DNA from: an uncultured Roseobacter sp.
Lineage (GTDB): Bacteria > Pseudomonadota > Alphaproteobacteria > Rhodobacterales > Rhodobacteraceae
Length of the DNA: 64,000 nt
Assembly (NCBI RefSeq): GCF_947496515.1
Contig: NZ_CANMDB010000006.1
Location: 62,001 to 126,000, forward strand
Reading direction: 5' to 3'
The notes beneath the pieces were generated by a model. That model did no database searches. It was not told the origin of the DNA and saw only the letters and a program-made list of their open reading frames with translations. Shown here piece after piece: positions 44,786-54,113 of the stretch (its first letter is position 1; each line of letters opens with the position of its first letter). The position numbers were made by a program, and so were the translations under genes.

Positions 44786-45558
44786 CATGTGAGGATCAGG
44801 ACAAAGCTGGTCAGCACGGCAAGCTCGCTCACTTGCTGGACCGCGCCCAGCACATCGCCCGTCTGTCCCGCGATCTTACGGTGGGCTATCAGCCCTACTC
44901 CGAGGGTTGCAGTGAGCGCTGACAGCAGACCGCCAACCGCAGCGGGCCCGACGGACGCCAGCCCGATTACCACTGCCAGTACCAGCGCAGTTACCGCGGC
45001 GCGCCCGTCCGGCTGACCGACGCTTAGGGACAGCCCGGTGTCCCGTGCGTGCGGCAGGCCTGCCATGACGCAGGGCATTGCGGCGCGGGACAAGGCTGCC
45101 GCTGCGACCACCGGCCAGATGCCAAGCGGGATCAACGCGGCATAGGCGCTCCACCGCAGGCCGGTCGTGACACCCAAGGCCAGCAGCCCGTAGGTGCCGA
45201 TGTGGCTGTCTTTCATGATCTCCAGCCGCCGCGCGGCGGTCTGCCCGCCCCAGAACCCGTCTGCGGTATCGCCCAGGCCATCCTCATGCATGGCCCCCGA
45301 TAGCAGCATCAACACGGCCAGGACCCCGCCCGCGGCAAAGACCGCAGGCAGGCCCAGAGCCAGCAGGGTCTGACCCACAGCGCCCGCCACCAGTCCCAGC
45401 AACGTGCCCGCAACGGGATAGGCCCAGACCGCCCGCGCGCCACGGGCAAAGGCATCCGGTGGTAACTGTGGCAGCGGCAGGCGCGTCAGCAGCACACCCG
45501 CCAGCAGCAGGTCCGTCAGCCAGTTTCGCGGGAGGGCGTTTTTCATGGTGAGCGTCAT
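44785..45558 (-). CDS. cobS: Adenosylcobinamide-GDP ribazoletransferase CobS
   Basis: A 257-aa integral membrane enzyme that joins adenosylcobinamide-GDP and alpha-ribazole to make adenosylcobalamin (phosphate). It has about six membrane helices and the early conserved LLLAGVLLTRLPLP, AVWAYPVAG and the acidic MHEDGLGDTADGFWGG motif near residue 92. It is divergent from cobT, which makes its alpha-ribazole phosphate substrate. Confidence 0.95.
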   Translation of the reverse strand: MTLTMKNALPRNWLTDLLLAGVLLTRLPLPQLPPDAFARGARAVWAYPVAGTLLGLVAGAVGQTLLALGLPAVFAAGGVLAVLMLLSGAMHEDGLGDTADGFWGGQTAARRLEIMKDSHIGTYGLLALGVTTGLRWSAYAALIPLGIWPVVAAAALSRAAMPCVMAGLPHARDTGLSLSVGQPDGRAAVTALVLAVVIGLASVGPAAVGGLLSALTATLGVGLIAHRKIAGQTGDVLGAVQQVSELAVLTSFVLILT

Positions 45559-45626
45559 TCACGACTTGTGGGAGGGCTTTCAATGCGTAATCAGGGACGC
45601 CAGAGGTTTCAACCGAAGGACGCCCC

Positions 45627-46640
45627 ATGACTGCCAGTTTTGAGGATCTCGCCGCCTTTCGCGCGACGCTTGCGCGCCAGCCAAGCCCCCACGCAGAGGC
45701 CGTCAGAGCCGCTGAGGCGCGCAATGTTCAGTTGACGAAACCCCCCGGTGCTCTGGGGCGGCTGGAGGATCTTGGCATCTGGTACGCAGGCTGGCGCGGC
45801 ACGGACCGGCCCCGGATTTCCGCGCCACAGGTGATCGTCTTTGCTGGTAACCACGGTGTGGCGGCGCGCGGCGTCTCGGCCTTTCCGCCAGAGGTCACCG
45901 AACAGATGGTGTTGAACTTTCAACACGGCGGCGCGGCCATCAACCAGCTGGCGGAGGCTTTCGGGGCGCGGCTCGACGTGCATGCGCTGGCGCTGGACAG
46001 GCCGACGGTGGATTTCACAACAGGTCCCGCCATGAGTGAAGCAGAGGTCGTGGACGCGCTGCACACAGGCTGGCAGGCGGTTGATCCGGAGGCGGATGTG
46101 CTCGTTACCGGCGAGATGGGCATCGGCAACACCACGTCGGCGGCGGCTCTGGGTGCCGCGCTCTTTGGTGGCACGGCAGAGGAGTGGACGGGCCGCGGGA
46201 CCGGTGTCGAAGGCACTGCATTTGCCGCCAAGACGCAAGCCGTGGCCGATGGCCTAGCACGGCACGGCGGGCAGGGTGACGGTTTGGAGATGTTGCGCAG
46301 GCTGGGCGGGCGGGAACTCGCGGCCATGGCCGGTGCCATTGCCCGGGCGCGGGCGCTGCGTATCCCGGTCCTGCTGGACGGCTTCATCTGTACTGCCGCG
46401 GCCGCCTGTCTGGAAAAGGCAGTCCCGGGCGCGCTTGATCACTGCGTCGCAGGACATCTCAGCGCCGAGGGCGCGCATCAGCGAATGCTGGAACGCCTGA
46501 AAAAGGAGCCGCTGCTGGCTCTGGGGTTGCGCCTTGGCGAAGGGTCGGGGGCTGCGCTGTCGCTTGGTGTGCTCAAAGGTGCGGTCGCCTGTCTCAGCGG
46601 GATGGCGACATTCTCGGAAACGGGCGTGGCCGACGGGTGA
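45627..46640 (+). CDS. cobT: Nicotinate-nucleotide-dimethylbenzimidazole phosphoribosyltransferase CobT
   Basis: Makes alpha-ribazole-5'-phosphate for the lower ligand of cobalamin. It is 337 aa. Conserved segments are [32 protein letters not shown] and the C-terminal [15 protein letters not shown]; the catalytic Glu is in this last region. It is separated from cobS by 68 bases of shared divergent promoter, too short for a cobalamin riboswitch. Confidence 0.96.
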   Translation: MTASFEDLAAFRATLARQPSPHAEAVRAAEARNVQLTKPPGALGRLEDLGIWYAGWRGTDRPRISAPQVIVFAGNHGVAARGVSAFPPEVTEQMVLNFQHGGAAINQLAEAFGARLDVHALALDRPTVDFTTGPAMSEAEVVDALHTGWQAVDPEADVLVTGEMGIGNTTSAAALGAALFGGTAEEWTGRGTGVEGTAFAAKTQAVADGLARHGGQGDGLEMLRRLGGRELAAMAGAIARARALRIPVLLDGFICTAAAACLEKAVPGALDHCVAGHLSAEGAHQRMLERLKKEPLLALGLRLGEGSGAALSLGVLKGAVACLSGMATFSETGVADG

Positions 46641-46766
46641 CGCCCCCACATGCCGCATTTTTCGGTTGCCAGATTTTGTAGATGACACGGTCTCTGCGAC
46701 GGAACACGGTTTCTATTTTGAAGCTAACCTGACGCGGCTCAAGCGGAAGACCTGGTAGAGCATCCC

Positions 46767-46916
46767 ACCTTGAACGTGAGACACCCCGCTTCGCCAGAGC
46801 ACTCGCGTAACAGGCACAGTTGCACAGCACCCTTCCGCCCCCGTCAAACCGGAGGTTTGCCTTCGGCAAAACGGGCGGCGCTTGTGCACAAACGTTGGGC
46901 GTCTCAGGTTCAAGGT
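46767..46916. repeat. 150-base element bounded by inverted repeats
   Basis: The left arm ACCTTGAACGTGAGAC (46767-46782) and right arm GTCTCAGGTTCAAGGT (46901-46916) are inverted repeats with one mismatch. Inner segments also pair imperfectly (TGCACAGC... with ...GCTTGTGCA), and the centre holds a perfect TTTGCC-TTC-GGCAAA hairpin (46856-46870). The layout suggests a MITE-like or long palindromic intergenic element. It is in the 284-base gap between convergent cobT and the antiporter. No target-site duplication is seen. Confidence 0.55.
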
Positions 46917-46924
46917 TGACTGCT

Positions 46925-48805
46925 TCAGGCCCTCTTTTCCGCACCATCCGCATCGCGGGTGAGAAACGCTGTTTCCAACTCCTTTTGCAGCTCTTTGGCG
47001 CGTGCAAGATAGGCGTCGTTCTTGCTGGGCGGGATGTCCGGATCCCACAACTCCGCCAGTTCCTGCACCGAGTGCCGGTCGTGGTGGTAAAAGATCCGCT
47101 CGGCCTCGGCGGCTTCATATTCGCTCAGCCCCATGTTCTCCAGAACGTAGCGGCCCGCACGCAGTGAGCTGTCGAAAAGCTCCCGTACGATGTCATCGGC
47201 CCCCGCCTGATACAGCCGGTAGACATGGCTGCGATCTCGCGCGCGGGCGACGATGTGCAGCTCTGGCCGCAGTTTGCGGGCGTAACGAACCAGGGTGATT
47301 GCAGCCTCCGGATCGTCCAGCGCCACCACCAGCACACGTGCTGTCTGCAGCCCGGCGGCACGCAGGATGTCGGGGCGCGTTGGATCCCCCAGAAACCCCT
47401 TGAAGCCAAACCGCCGCATGACTGCGATGGTTTCCATGTCATGGTCCAGCACCACCGTGTTGAACCCGTTGGCCTGCACCAGACGGTTGACGATCTGGCC
47501 GAAGCGTCCGATGCCCGCGATGATCACGGGGCCTTCTTCATCAATCTCGTCGGGTTGCTGCGTCTCGGGACGTTCCGGCGCGCGTTTGGACAGCTGGTCA
47601 TAAAGGATGAACAGCAGCGGCGTGATCAGCATGGAGATAGAGATCACCAGCAGCAGGGTTTCGGCCACATCGCGCGGGATCACGCCCTGAACCACCGAAA
47701 AGGATACCAGCACGAACCCGAACTCACCCGCCTGCGCCAGCGCGAGGGTAAAGAGCCAGTGATCCTTGCCCTTGAGCTTGAAAGCGCGGCCCAGCACATA
47801 GAGGATCGCGCCTTTGACAATGATCACCAGCAGCGCCATGCCGACGATGTTGAGCGTATTGTCAAAGAGCAGGGTAAAGTTGATGCCCGCGCCGACGGTG
47901 ATAAAGAAAAGTCCCAGCAGCAGACCCTTGAAGGGCTCCAGATCGGTCTCCAGCTCGTGGCGGAATTCGGAACTGGCCAGCACGACCCCGGCGAGAAACG
48001 CCCCGAGGGCAGGGGACAGCCCCACCAGCGTCATCAGAAAGGAGATGCCCACGACGATCAGCAGGGCGAGGGCGGTATACATCTCGCGCAGGCGGGCCGC
48101 GTGGATGTAGCGGAAGAGAGGTCGGGTCAGGAACACGCCCGCAAGGATCACGGCGGCGATGGCCGCGATGGTGACCAGTGTCACCCCCCATCCGGGCAGC
48201 CCCTCGACCAGTGACATGCTGTGATGTCCGTCCTTATGCGCCTCTTCGCCCGCCCGCAGGATCGCACCGTTCTCCGACAGCTTTGCCGGAACAGTCGCCG
48301 CCAGCAGCGGCAGAAACGCCAGGATCGGGATCACCGCGATATCCTGTGTCAGCAGCACGGAAAACACCGACCGGCCGCCGCCCGTTTGCATCAGCCCCTT
48401 TTCCGACAGGGTCTGCAGCACGATGGCGGTTGAGCTGAGCGACAGGGCTAGCCCGATCGCCAGCGCCACGCCCCAGGGTTGGTCATAGGCCATGGCGATG
48501 CCCATCAGCGCCAGCGTGCTGAGCGTGATCTGCAACCCGCCCAGCCCGATCAGCCTGTGGCGCATGTCCCAGAGCGCGCGGGGTTCAAGCTCCAACCCGA
48601 TGAGAAAGAGCATCATGACCACGCCGAATTCCGCAAAATGCTGCAGGTCCTCGGTCTCGGAGCCGACGAGGCCCAGAACCGGGCCGATGAGGATGCCGGC
48701 GGCCAGATACCCCAGCACCGACCCCAGCCCCAGCCGCGCGGCAATCGGCACCGCAATCACCGCTGCCGCGAGGTAGATGGATGCCTGGAACAGGAAACTA
48801 TCCAT
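46925..48805 (-). CDS. CPA2-family cation:proton antiporter (KefB/KefC-like)
   Basis: A 626-aa protein with an N-terminal Na+/H+-exchanger domain of about 12 membrane segments and a C-terminal RCK/TrkA-N domain (GIGRFGQIVNRLV near residue 425, then a conserved acidic residue in VVLDHDMET). The architecture matches potassium-efflux KefB/KefC and YbaL. Partner KefF/KefG is not adjacent. Ion specificity is inferred from family only. Confidence 0.93.
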   Translation of the reverse strand: MDSFLFQASIYLAAAVIAVPIAARLGLGSVLGYLAAGILIGPVLGLVGSETEDLQHFAEFGVVMMLFLIGLELEPRALWDMRHRLIGLGGLQITLSTLALMGIAMAYDQPWGVALAIGLALSLSSTAIVLQTLSEKGLMQTGGGRSVFSVLLTQDIAVIPILAFLPLLAATVPAKLSENGAILRAGEEAHKDGHHSMSLVEGLPGWGVTLVTIAAIAAVILAGVFLTRPLFRYIHAARLREMYTALALLIVVGISFLMTLVGLSPALGAFLAGVVLASSEFRHELETDLEPFKGLLLGLFFITVGAGINFTLLFDNTLNIVGMALLVIIVKGAILYVLGRAFKLKGKDHWLFTLALAQAGEFGFVLVSFSVVQGVIPRDVAETLLLVISISMLITPLLFILYDQLSKRAPERPETQQPDEIDEEGPVIIAGIGRFGQIVNRLVQANGFNTVVLDHDMETIAVMRRFGFKGFLGDPTRPDILRAAGLQTARVLVVALDDPEAAITLVRYARKLRPELHIVARARDRSHVYRLYQAGADDIVRELFDSSLRAGRYVLENMGLSEYEAAEAERIFYHHDRHSVQELAELWDPDIPPSKNDAYLARAKELQKELETAFLTRDADGAEKRA

Positions 48806-48829
48806 GTCGGTGATCTCTCCTCGTGGCGA

Positions 48830-49288
48830 TCAAGTGGGCAGAGGCCCGTCAGATTTCAGTTGATCCATGACGATTTGGCTGTGGACACGGGCCACGGCCG
48901 GATGGGCAAGAAGAACTTCGTGGATCAACCGGTTGAGCGCGGGCAGATCAGCGCAGTAGACCCGCAAAAGATAGTCCGCATCGCCGGTCATTGTCCATGC
49001 GCTCGTAATCTCCGTCCGGGTTCGGACGAGCCGCGCGAAGCTTTGTGCGTGATCGGCGCCGTGGGTGCCAAGGTGGACCTGAATAAACCCCTGGACCTGC
49101 AGCCCCAACCGCGCGGGGTCCAGCTGCGCGGTGTAGCCCTGGATGTAGCCTTCCTGCTCCAGCCGCTGCCGCCGCCGCCCTGCCTGGCTTGGCGACAGGT
49201 TCAGCAGGGTGCTCAGCTCCTGCGCGGTCAGATGCGCGTCGCGTTGCAGGGCCTGCAGCAGGCGGGTATCGGTCTCATCCAATCTCAT
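48830..49288 (-). CDS. Lrp/AsnC-family transcriptional regulator
   Basis: A 152-aa regulator with an N-terminal winged HTH (DETDTRLLQALQRDAHLTAQEL...LSPSQAGRRRQRLEQEGYI, positions 49163-49279) and a C-terminal RAM domain for amino-acid binding. Start at 49288, the ATG giving the standard MRLDETD N-terminus. It is divergent from hppD across 150 bases, suggesting it controls tyrosine catabolism. Confidence 0.92.
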   Translation of the reverse strand: MRLDETDTRLLQALQRDAHLTAQELSTLLNLSPSQAGRRRQRLEQEGYIQGYTAQLDPARLGLQVQGFIQVHLGTHGADHAQSFARLVRTRTEITSAWTMTGDADYLLRVYCADLPALNRLIHEVLLAHPAVARVHSQIVMDQLKSDGPLPT

Positions 49289-49438
49289 GCGAGATCTTAA
49301 CGCCAATTGTGTAAAGCGTGCGTGAATTACGCAAATAATATCCTGATCCGCAAGTAGTTTGCGCAAATTTTCCGGTGTTTTCGGGTATCTTTGTGCAAAT
49401 GTCACGCAGTTGCCATGTCTTCCCGAAAGGAGAATCCT

Positions 49439-50533
49439 ATGGGTCCCTTCCCGCACACCGCCCCGAAGTCCGAAATCACCCAGGCCAACCCCGCTGGAAC
49501 CGATGGCTTCGAATTTGTCGAGTTCGCCCATCCCGACCCGCAAGAGCTGCGGGATCTCTTTGCCCGGATGGGCTATGCGCATGTGGCCAACCACCGGACG
49601 AAATCCATCGAGTTGTGGCAGCAGGGCGACATCACCTACGTGCTCAACGCGCAAGCCGATAGCTTCGGCGCGCGGTTTGTGGATCTGCATGGGCCCTGCG
49701 CGCCGTCAATGGGCTGGCGTGTGGCCGATGCGCAGAGGGCATTTGATCATGCGGTCGCCAAGGGTGCCGAGGCTTACGAGGGCACGGATAAGGTTCTGGA
49801 CGTGCCTGCGATCGTCGGGATCGGCGGCTCACTCATCTATTTCGTCGATCAGTATCACGACACCAGCCCCTACAACACGGAATACGATTGGATCGCGCAG
49901 TCCAAACCCAAAGGCGTGGGATTTTACTACCTCGATCACCTGACCCACAATGTCCACAAGGGCAACATGGACAAGTGGTTCGCCTTTTACGGCGATCTGT
50001 TCAACTTCCGCGAAATCCGGTTCTTTGACATCGAGGGCAAGTTCAGCGGCCTGCTGAGCCGGGCGCTGACCTCCCCCTGCGGACGCATCCGGATCCCCAT
50101 CAACGAGGATCGGGGCGAGACGGGGCAGATCGTCTCCTATCTGAAGAAGTACAAGGGCGAAGGCATTCAGCACATCGCGGTGGGCTCTTCTGATATCTAC
50201 GACAGCACCGATGAGATCGCCGCGCGCGGGCTCAAGTTCATGCCGGGTCCACCCGACACGTACTATGACCTGAGCCGCGACCGTGTCGCGGGCCACGCGG
50301 AACCGCTGGACCGGATGAAGAAACACGGGATCCTGATCGACGGTGAAGGGGTCGTGGATGGGTGCGAGACCAAGATCCTACTGCAGATCTTCTCCAAGAC
50401 CGTGATCGGTCCGATCTTTTTCGAGTTCATCCAGCGCAAGGGGGATGACGGGTTCGGCGAGGGGAACTTCAAGGCACTTTTTGAGAGCATCGAGCAGGAG
50501 CAGATCGCCAACGGAGAGCTGGCGGCGGAGTAA
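49439..50533 (+). CDS. hppD: 4-hydroxyphenylpyruvate dioxygenase
   Basis: Converts 4-hydroxyphenylpyruvate to homogentisate in tyrosine degradation. It is 364 aa. Iron ligands are visible as His in DHLTHNV, His in GIQHIAVGS and Glu in FFEFIQRKGDDGFGEGNF, the last being a family signature. AAAGGAG precedes the ATG at 49439. Homogentisate dioxygenase and the following enzymes are not in the window. Divergent Lrp regulator upstream. Confidence 0.96.
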   Translation: MGPFPHTAPKSEITQANPAGTDGFEFVEFAHPDPQELRDLFARMGYAHVANHRTKSIELWQQGDITYVLNAQADSFGARFVDLHGPCAPSMGWRVADAQRAFDHAVAKGAEAYEGTDKVLDVPAIVGIGGSLIYFVDQYHDTSPYNTEYDWIAQSKPKGVGFYYLDHLTHNVHKGNMDKWFAFYGDLFNFREIRFFDIEGKFSGLLSRALTSPCGRIRIPINEDRGETGQIVSYLKKYKGEGIQHIAVGSSDIYDSTDEIAARGLKFMPGPPDTYYDLSRDRVAGHAEPLDRMKKHGILIDGEGVVDGCETKILLQIFSKTVIGPIFFEFIQRKGDDGFGEGNFKALFESIEQEQIANGELAAE

Positions 50534-50931
50534 GGGGCAGGATCGCTCCTGTCGCAGGGATTTTGGGCCTGCGCTCATCTGTGTGAGGTGAGGCGACAGC
50601 ACGGTCATCGTGCGTGAGATGCCATACGCGACTTGGCGGGGCCCTTCGCGGCAGCTGCGGTCGCTTAAACGACCGCTACGCTGTCCGCGATGTAGAGAGC
50701 GCCGGGTCTTCCGGCGTTCTTTCCTGTGTCGTGAGAGAGCTTGAGAAATCTTCCGCGGGTGTGCCGTATCAGCGGCCCGGTCGGAATGTATTTCAGCGCG
50801 GATTGCGCAAAGGGAACCTACGCTGCGTCGATGATGCCGGAAAAGCCCCTCGGCGCGACCGATCGATCAAGTTACCGTCACACCCGTCGGTTTGGGTGAA
50901 AGTCGGGTGTTCCTGCGCCGAGCAAGTCGTA
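50534..50931. other. 398-base non-coding gap after hppD
   Basis: No convincing gene is seen. It holds three separate hairpins: CGCAGG/CCTGCG (50553-50573), GCGGTCG/CGACCGC (50657-50676) and CGCCGG/CCGGCG followed by TTCTTT (50700-50722). The last looks like a terminator for hppD; the others may serve the convergent gene ending at 50932 or a small RNA. Confidence 0.55.
50700..50722 (+). terminator. Probable terminator downstream of hppD
   Basis: CGCCGG (50700-50705) and CCGGCG (50711-50716) form a GC-rich stem with a five-base loop, followed by TTCTTT. It is about 170 bases beyond the hppD stop, farther than usual. Confidence 0.5.
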
Positions 50932-53079
50932 TCAGCTCTGAGGCATTTTCAGCACGAGATTGCGGTTGCCTTTCTTGTAGCGAAGCTCCCCTTCGCCAAT
51001 GGCCGACACCCGGCCACCGTCGATCCGGTCCCCGACCTGTACCTTCTTATAGCGGCCATTGGACAGGCGCACCAACGCGCGGCGTGCCGAGGGCGTGCCA
51101 TAGACGCCGATCAGGTTGACCCGGCGCAGATTGATCGCATTGCGCAAGGTGGCTTCGCGCGCGACGGAGGCGCTGGTGGGGATCTTGGGTGCCACAGCGG
51201 GTGCTACCGAGGCTGCGACCGGTGCGACGGCGACTGCTGTGTTGCGCTGTGCGCGGGCGACAATCTGGCCGAAGTTACCCGGTCTCAAGCCGGGGCGTTG
51301 AGAAGCGGTGCGTGCCAACAAATCGTTACTGGCGCGAAGGTTGACGGAAGCCGCGTTGTCCAACGGCACGAGGCTCGCGGCAGCGGCACTGGCGACACGG
51401 ACGGCAAGATCGGGCCGCGCTGGCGGTCGTAGCTTCGCCAGCTCTGATTGGCTCGACCCGTCGGGCGGGGCGCGCTCGGTCGTCTCCACAGGGTCTGCAG
51501 GTCGCGTCTGGGGCCGAAAGGCGGCGAGTTGCGCATCGGTTTCTGTCGTCTCCGCACTGCGGGTGGGAAAGGCCGCAGGGCGCACGGGCGGGCCGCCCGC
51601 AAATATCGGTACGCCATCGGGGTTGAGCGTGCCATCGGACGAGGCAATCACGAGGCCGCGTGCATCCAGCGTAAACGTGGTACCTGCCGCCGCGGGTGAG
51701 ATGGGAGGCTCAAAGGCCTCATCTCCCGAGAAGAGTGCCACACTTGGCAGGGCGATCGTATCAACGGTAGGTTCGATAGGGTCGATGCTGACAATGTAGA
51801 GATCTTCGAGATCCACCAGCGGCGGCGGCGACGGGACATCGGGCGCCTGCGGCCAGATGCCTGTCGCGGCATAGCTGGTGCGCAGCGCATCGGGTGCGGG
51901 AGCGCGCAAGGCATCCAGCACGGCGGCGTCCTCATCCGACAATCGCGCCTCGCGCTCCGGCGTGACGGGACCTTCCGCGTTCTGATCAACGGGCGGGGCC
52001 ACGTCAATGACGGTTGTCTGAAGCGTTTCCGCCTGGTCCCCGGCAAGCCAACCTGCCACCGTCGTCTTCAACCCGCCAAAACTCCACGTGCCGACCCCCA
52101 CCAGGCCAATCACAACGATCGCGCCGAGCGTCAACGGCAGCAGCCGACGTCCCGGAGCATCCGTTGCCGGTGCGCGGGCACCAAAGACGGTCATGCGCGC
52201 CGCTTCGCTGGGTGGCTTTGCGTCGGGCCGGGGATGTGTATCGCGGGCGCGGGGTTTCGGGACGAAGGGTTCGGGTTCTTCCGCAAAGCCTGCAGCATGG
52301 GCGGAGCCTGTCGCGCGCTGTGCATAAACGGCAGGTCCCTTGCGATGACCGGGGCTGCGGCGGCTGGCAAATGTCGTGCGCTGTGAGGCAGTCTCGCGTG
52401 GTGGCAGCGAGGGGTTGGTGACGCTGGGTACCTGCGCCTCGGTGTCATCCTCCGCGTCTGCCGCGCGGACCTTGGGCGATGATTGCCGTGCGGAGCGGAA
52501 GGTGGGTGGGGGCGGGCCCTCGACCGGGACGCTGCCCGGTGGCGCCAGCACCGAGATCCCGTCAGGCTCGACCGTCTGTCCCGGACCCAGCAGCTCACGG
52601 GCCGCACGTGTCGGTCCGAAATAGGGCTCCCACGGGGTGACGGCATCCTCCGGTGCCGCGACAAAGCTGATCGGGTTGAAGCCATGTTGAGTGGCGAAAT
52701 CCTCCGCCTCCAGCAGCGTTTCCAGCGCGACAGCCGCCACATGAGTATGATTGCCGTTGGCGCTGACATCGTAGACCAGATCGTTGATGGCATAGGGTGT
52801 CGCCCCGTCGAGCGCCGTCCGCGCCATATCGCGCCGCTCCGGCATGTGGAGGCCGGGCGTGTCGAGCCACAGGTAGCGGATCTGTTCGTCCGGTATGACC
52901 AGCTTGCTGCGAATGCCGCCGGGTGCCAGTGCGGTGGCCGTCTTCAGCAGCACACCGAGCTCTGCCGCCAGGTCCGAGGCTTGGGGCGATACGGCACCCA
53001 CCTGCCGCCAGCCGCCCGTCGCCCGGTGCAACAGGCCAATGCGATCAAACGAGAGGGTCAGAGCGAAGTTAGGTTTCAT
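50932..53079 (-). CDS. Single-pass scaffold protein with PilM/GspL-like head and GspC/PilP-like tail
   Basis: A 715-aa protein of unusual layout. Residues 1-165 look like the actin-like cytoplasmic fold of PilM/GspL (LTLSFDRIGLLHR, then SKLVIPDEQIRYLWLDTPG and FNPISFVAAPEDA). A long disordered Pro/Ala/Arg-rich stretch leads to one transmembrane helix (about 312-334). A Pro-rich periplasmic region ends in a small domain (LIGVYGTPSARRALVRLSNG...VQVGDRI) like the HR domain of GspC/PilP. No type II secretion or pilus genes are adjacent. Function unknown. Confidence 0.8.
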   Translation of the reverse strand: MKPNFALTLSFDRIGLLHRATGGWRQVGAVSPQASDLAAELGVLLKTATALAPGGIRSKLVIPDEQIRYLWLDTPGLHMPERRDMARTALDGATPYAINDLVYDVSANGNHTHVAAVALETLLEAEDFATQHGFNPISFVAAPEDAVTPWEPYFGPTRAARELLGPGQTVEPDGISVLAPPGSVPVEGPPPPTFRSARQSSPKVRAADAEDDTEAQVPSVTNPSLPPRETASQRTTFASRRSPGHRKGPAVYAQRATGSAHAAGFAEEPEPFVPKPRARDTHPRPDAKPPSEAARMTVFGARAPATDAPGRRLLPLTLGAIVVIGLVGVGTWSFGGLKTTVAGWLAGDQAETLQTTVIDVAPPVDQNAEGPVTPEREARLSDEDAAVLDALRAPAPDALRTSYAATGIWPQAPDVPSPPPLVDLEDLYIVSIDPIEPTVDTIALPSVALFSGDEAFEPPISPAAAGTTFTLDARGLVIASSDGTLNPDGVPIFAGGPPVRPAAFPTRSAETTETDAQLAAFRPQTRPADPVETTERAPPDGSSQSELAKLRPPARPDLAVRVASAAAASLVPLDNAASVNLRASNDLLARTASQRPGLRPGNFGQIVARAQRNTAVAVAPVAASVAPAVAPKIPTSASVAREATLRNAINLRRVNLIGVYGTPSARRALVRLSNGRYKKVQVGDRIDGGRVSAIGEGELRYKKGNRNLVLKMPQS

Positions 53080-53234
53080 GTCTCATGTTTACCAGTCATG
53101 ATGGGCCTTGCACAGATGTTCCTTTGCCGTCCGGGTACAAAGACCTTCTGTGGCGGTGAATGGTAAAGCCGCGGTTAACCGGTATGAAAATACGCGCTTG
53201 ACGCCGTTCGAGCGCCTTAATGAGGAGAGAGACT

Positions 53235-53939
53235 GTGACAAATGTGATGAAAGCCGCGCTGATGGTGATCCTGACTGCGGGCGCGGTCGCGGTGGCCGGC
53301 GCAGGGATGGCAACGGCGCAGGAGGCGCGGATTATCACCACCATGGGCACGGGCACGGTGGAGGCGCCACCCGATATGGCGACGATCCGCCTGGGCGTCA
53401 CAAACCAGGCCAGCGAAGCCAGCGCGGCCATGGCCGCGACCTCTGAGGCGGCGAGCGCCGTGCTCGACCGCTTGGAAGCTGCGGGGGTCGCGCCGCGTGA
53501 TGTCCAGACCGATCAGCTGTCGGTGCAGCCGCTGTGGTCCGACTACAGCGCCGAGACGCGCCGCATCACCGGCTTTGTGGCCAGCAACGTGCTGACGGTG
53601 CGGGTGCGTGATCTGGACCAGCTTGGCACGCTGCTGGATCTGGTGATGCAGGACGGCGCCAATACGTTCAACGGGCTGTCCTTTGGTCTGCAAGAGCACA
53701 AGCCCGCGCAAGATGCCGCCCGGGCTGCGGCGGTGCGTGACGCATTGGACCGGGCAGCGCAACTGGCGGACGCCGCCGGCGTCACACTGGGGCCGGTACA
53801 GACCATCAGCGAACAGGCGGGCGTTGCCCGGCCCATGATGATGGAGATGGCTGCCGCCCGCTCCGCGGATGTGCCGGTCGCTCCGGGCGAGCTGACGGTG
53901 ACGGCGCAGGTCAGTGTGGTTTTCGCCATCGCTGACTAG
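53235..53939 (+). CDS. SIMPL (DUF541) domain periplasmic protein
   Basis: A 234-aa protein with a signal peptide (ALMVILTAGAVAVAGAGMATAQ) followed by a SIMPL/DUF541 domain (TTMGTGTVEAPPDMATIRLGV at the start; the C-terminal LTVTAQVSVVFAI). Family members are oxidative-stress-related periplasmic or outer-membrane proteins of unclear function. The GTG at 53235 follows GAGGAGAG; an ATG at 53247 is possible. Divergent from the scaffold gene. Confidence 0.88.
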   Translation: MTNVMKAALMVILTAGAVAVAGAGMATAQEARIITTMGTGTVEAPPDMATIRLGVTNQASEASAAMAATSEAASAVLDRLEAAGVAPRDVQTDQLSVQPLWSDYSAETRRITGFVASNVLTVRVRDLDQLGTLLDLVMQDGANTFNGLSFGLQEHKPAQDAARAAAVRDALDRAAQLADAAGVTLGPVQTISEQAGVARPMMMEMAAARSADVPVAPGELTVTAQVSVVFAIAD

Positions 53940-53989
53940 GTCTTGGCCTGCGGTGCCGGTGCCGGACCCGCGCTGTCCGTGACACCGGG

Positions 53990-54013
53990 CGAAGGGCCTT
54001 CGAAGGCCCTTCG
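53990..54013. terminator. 24-base perfect palindrome between SIMPL gene and metY
   Basis: CGAAGGGCCTTC is followed directly by its reverse complement GAAGGCCCTTCG. It folds into a strong hairpin capped by a TTCG-type loop and lies between two convergent genes. It lacks a T run on either side, so it may be a Rho-assisted terminator or mRNA-stabilising structure. Confidence 0.6.
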
Positions 54014-54113
54014 TGGGTGGCTACCGGAGCGCGCGACATGCCTGAGCAAAGACCGAACCCAACGGATGGCCGGATCCTGCTCCCCGCGAGCGGCGCTTTT
54101 CGCGCTCTTCCGG

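Noticed and set aside
45559-45626. Possible cobalamin riboswitch between cobS and cobT
   Set aside because: The gap is only 68 bases, far too short for the roughly 200-base element, and no B12-box was seen.
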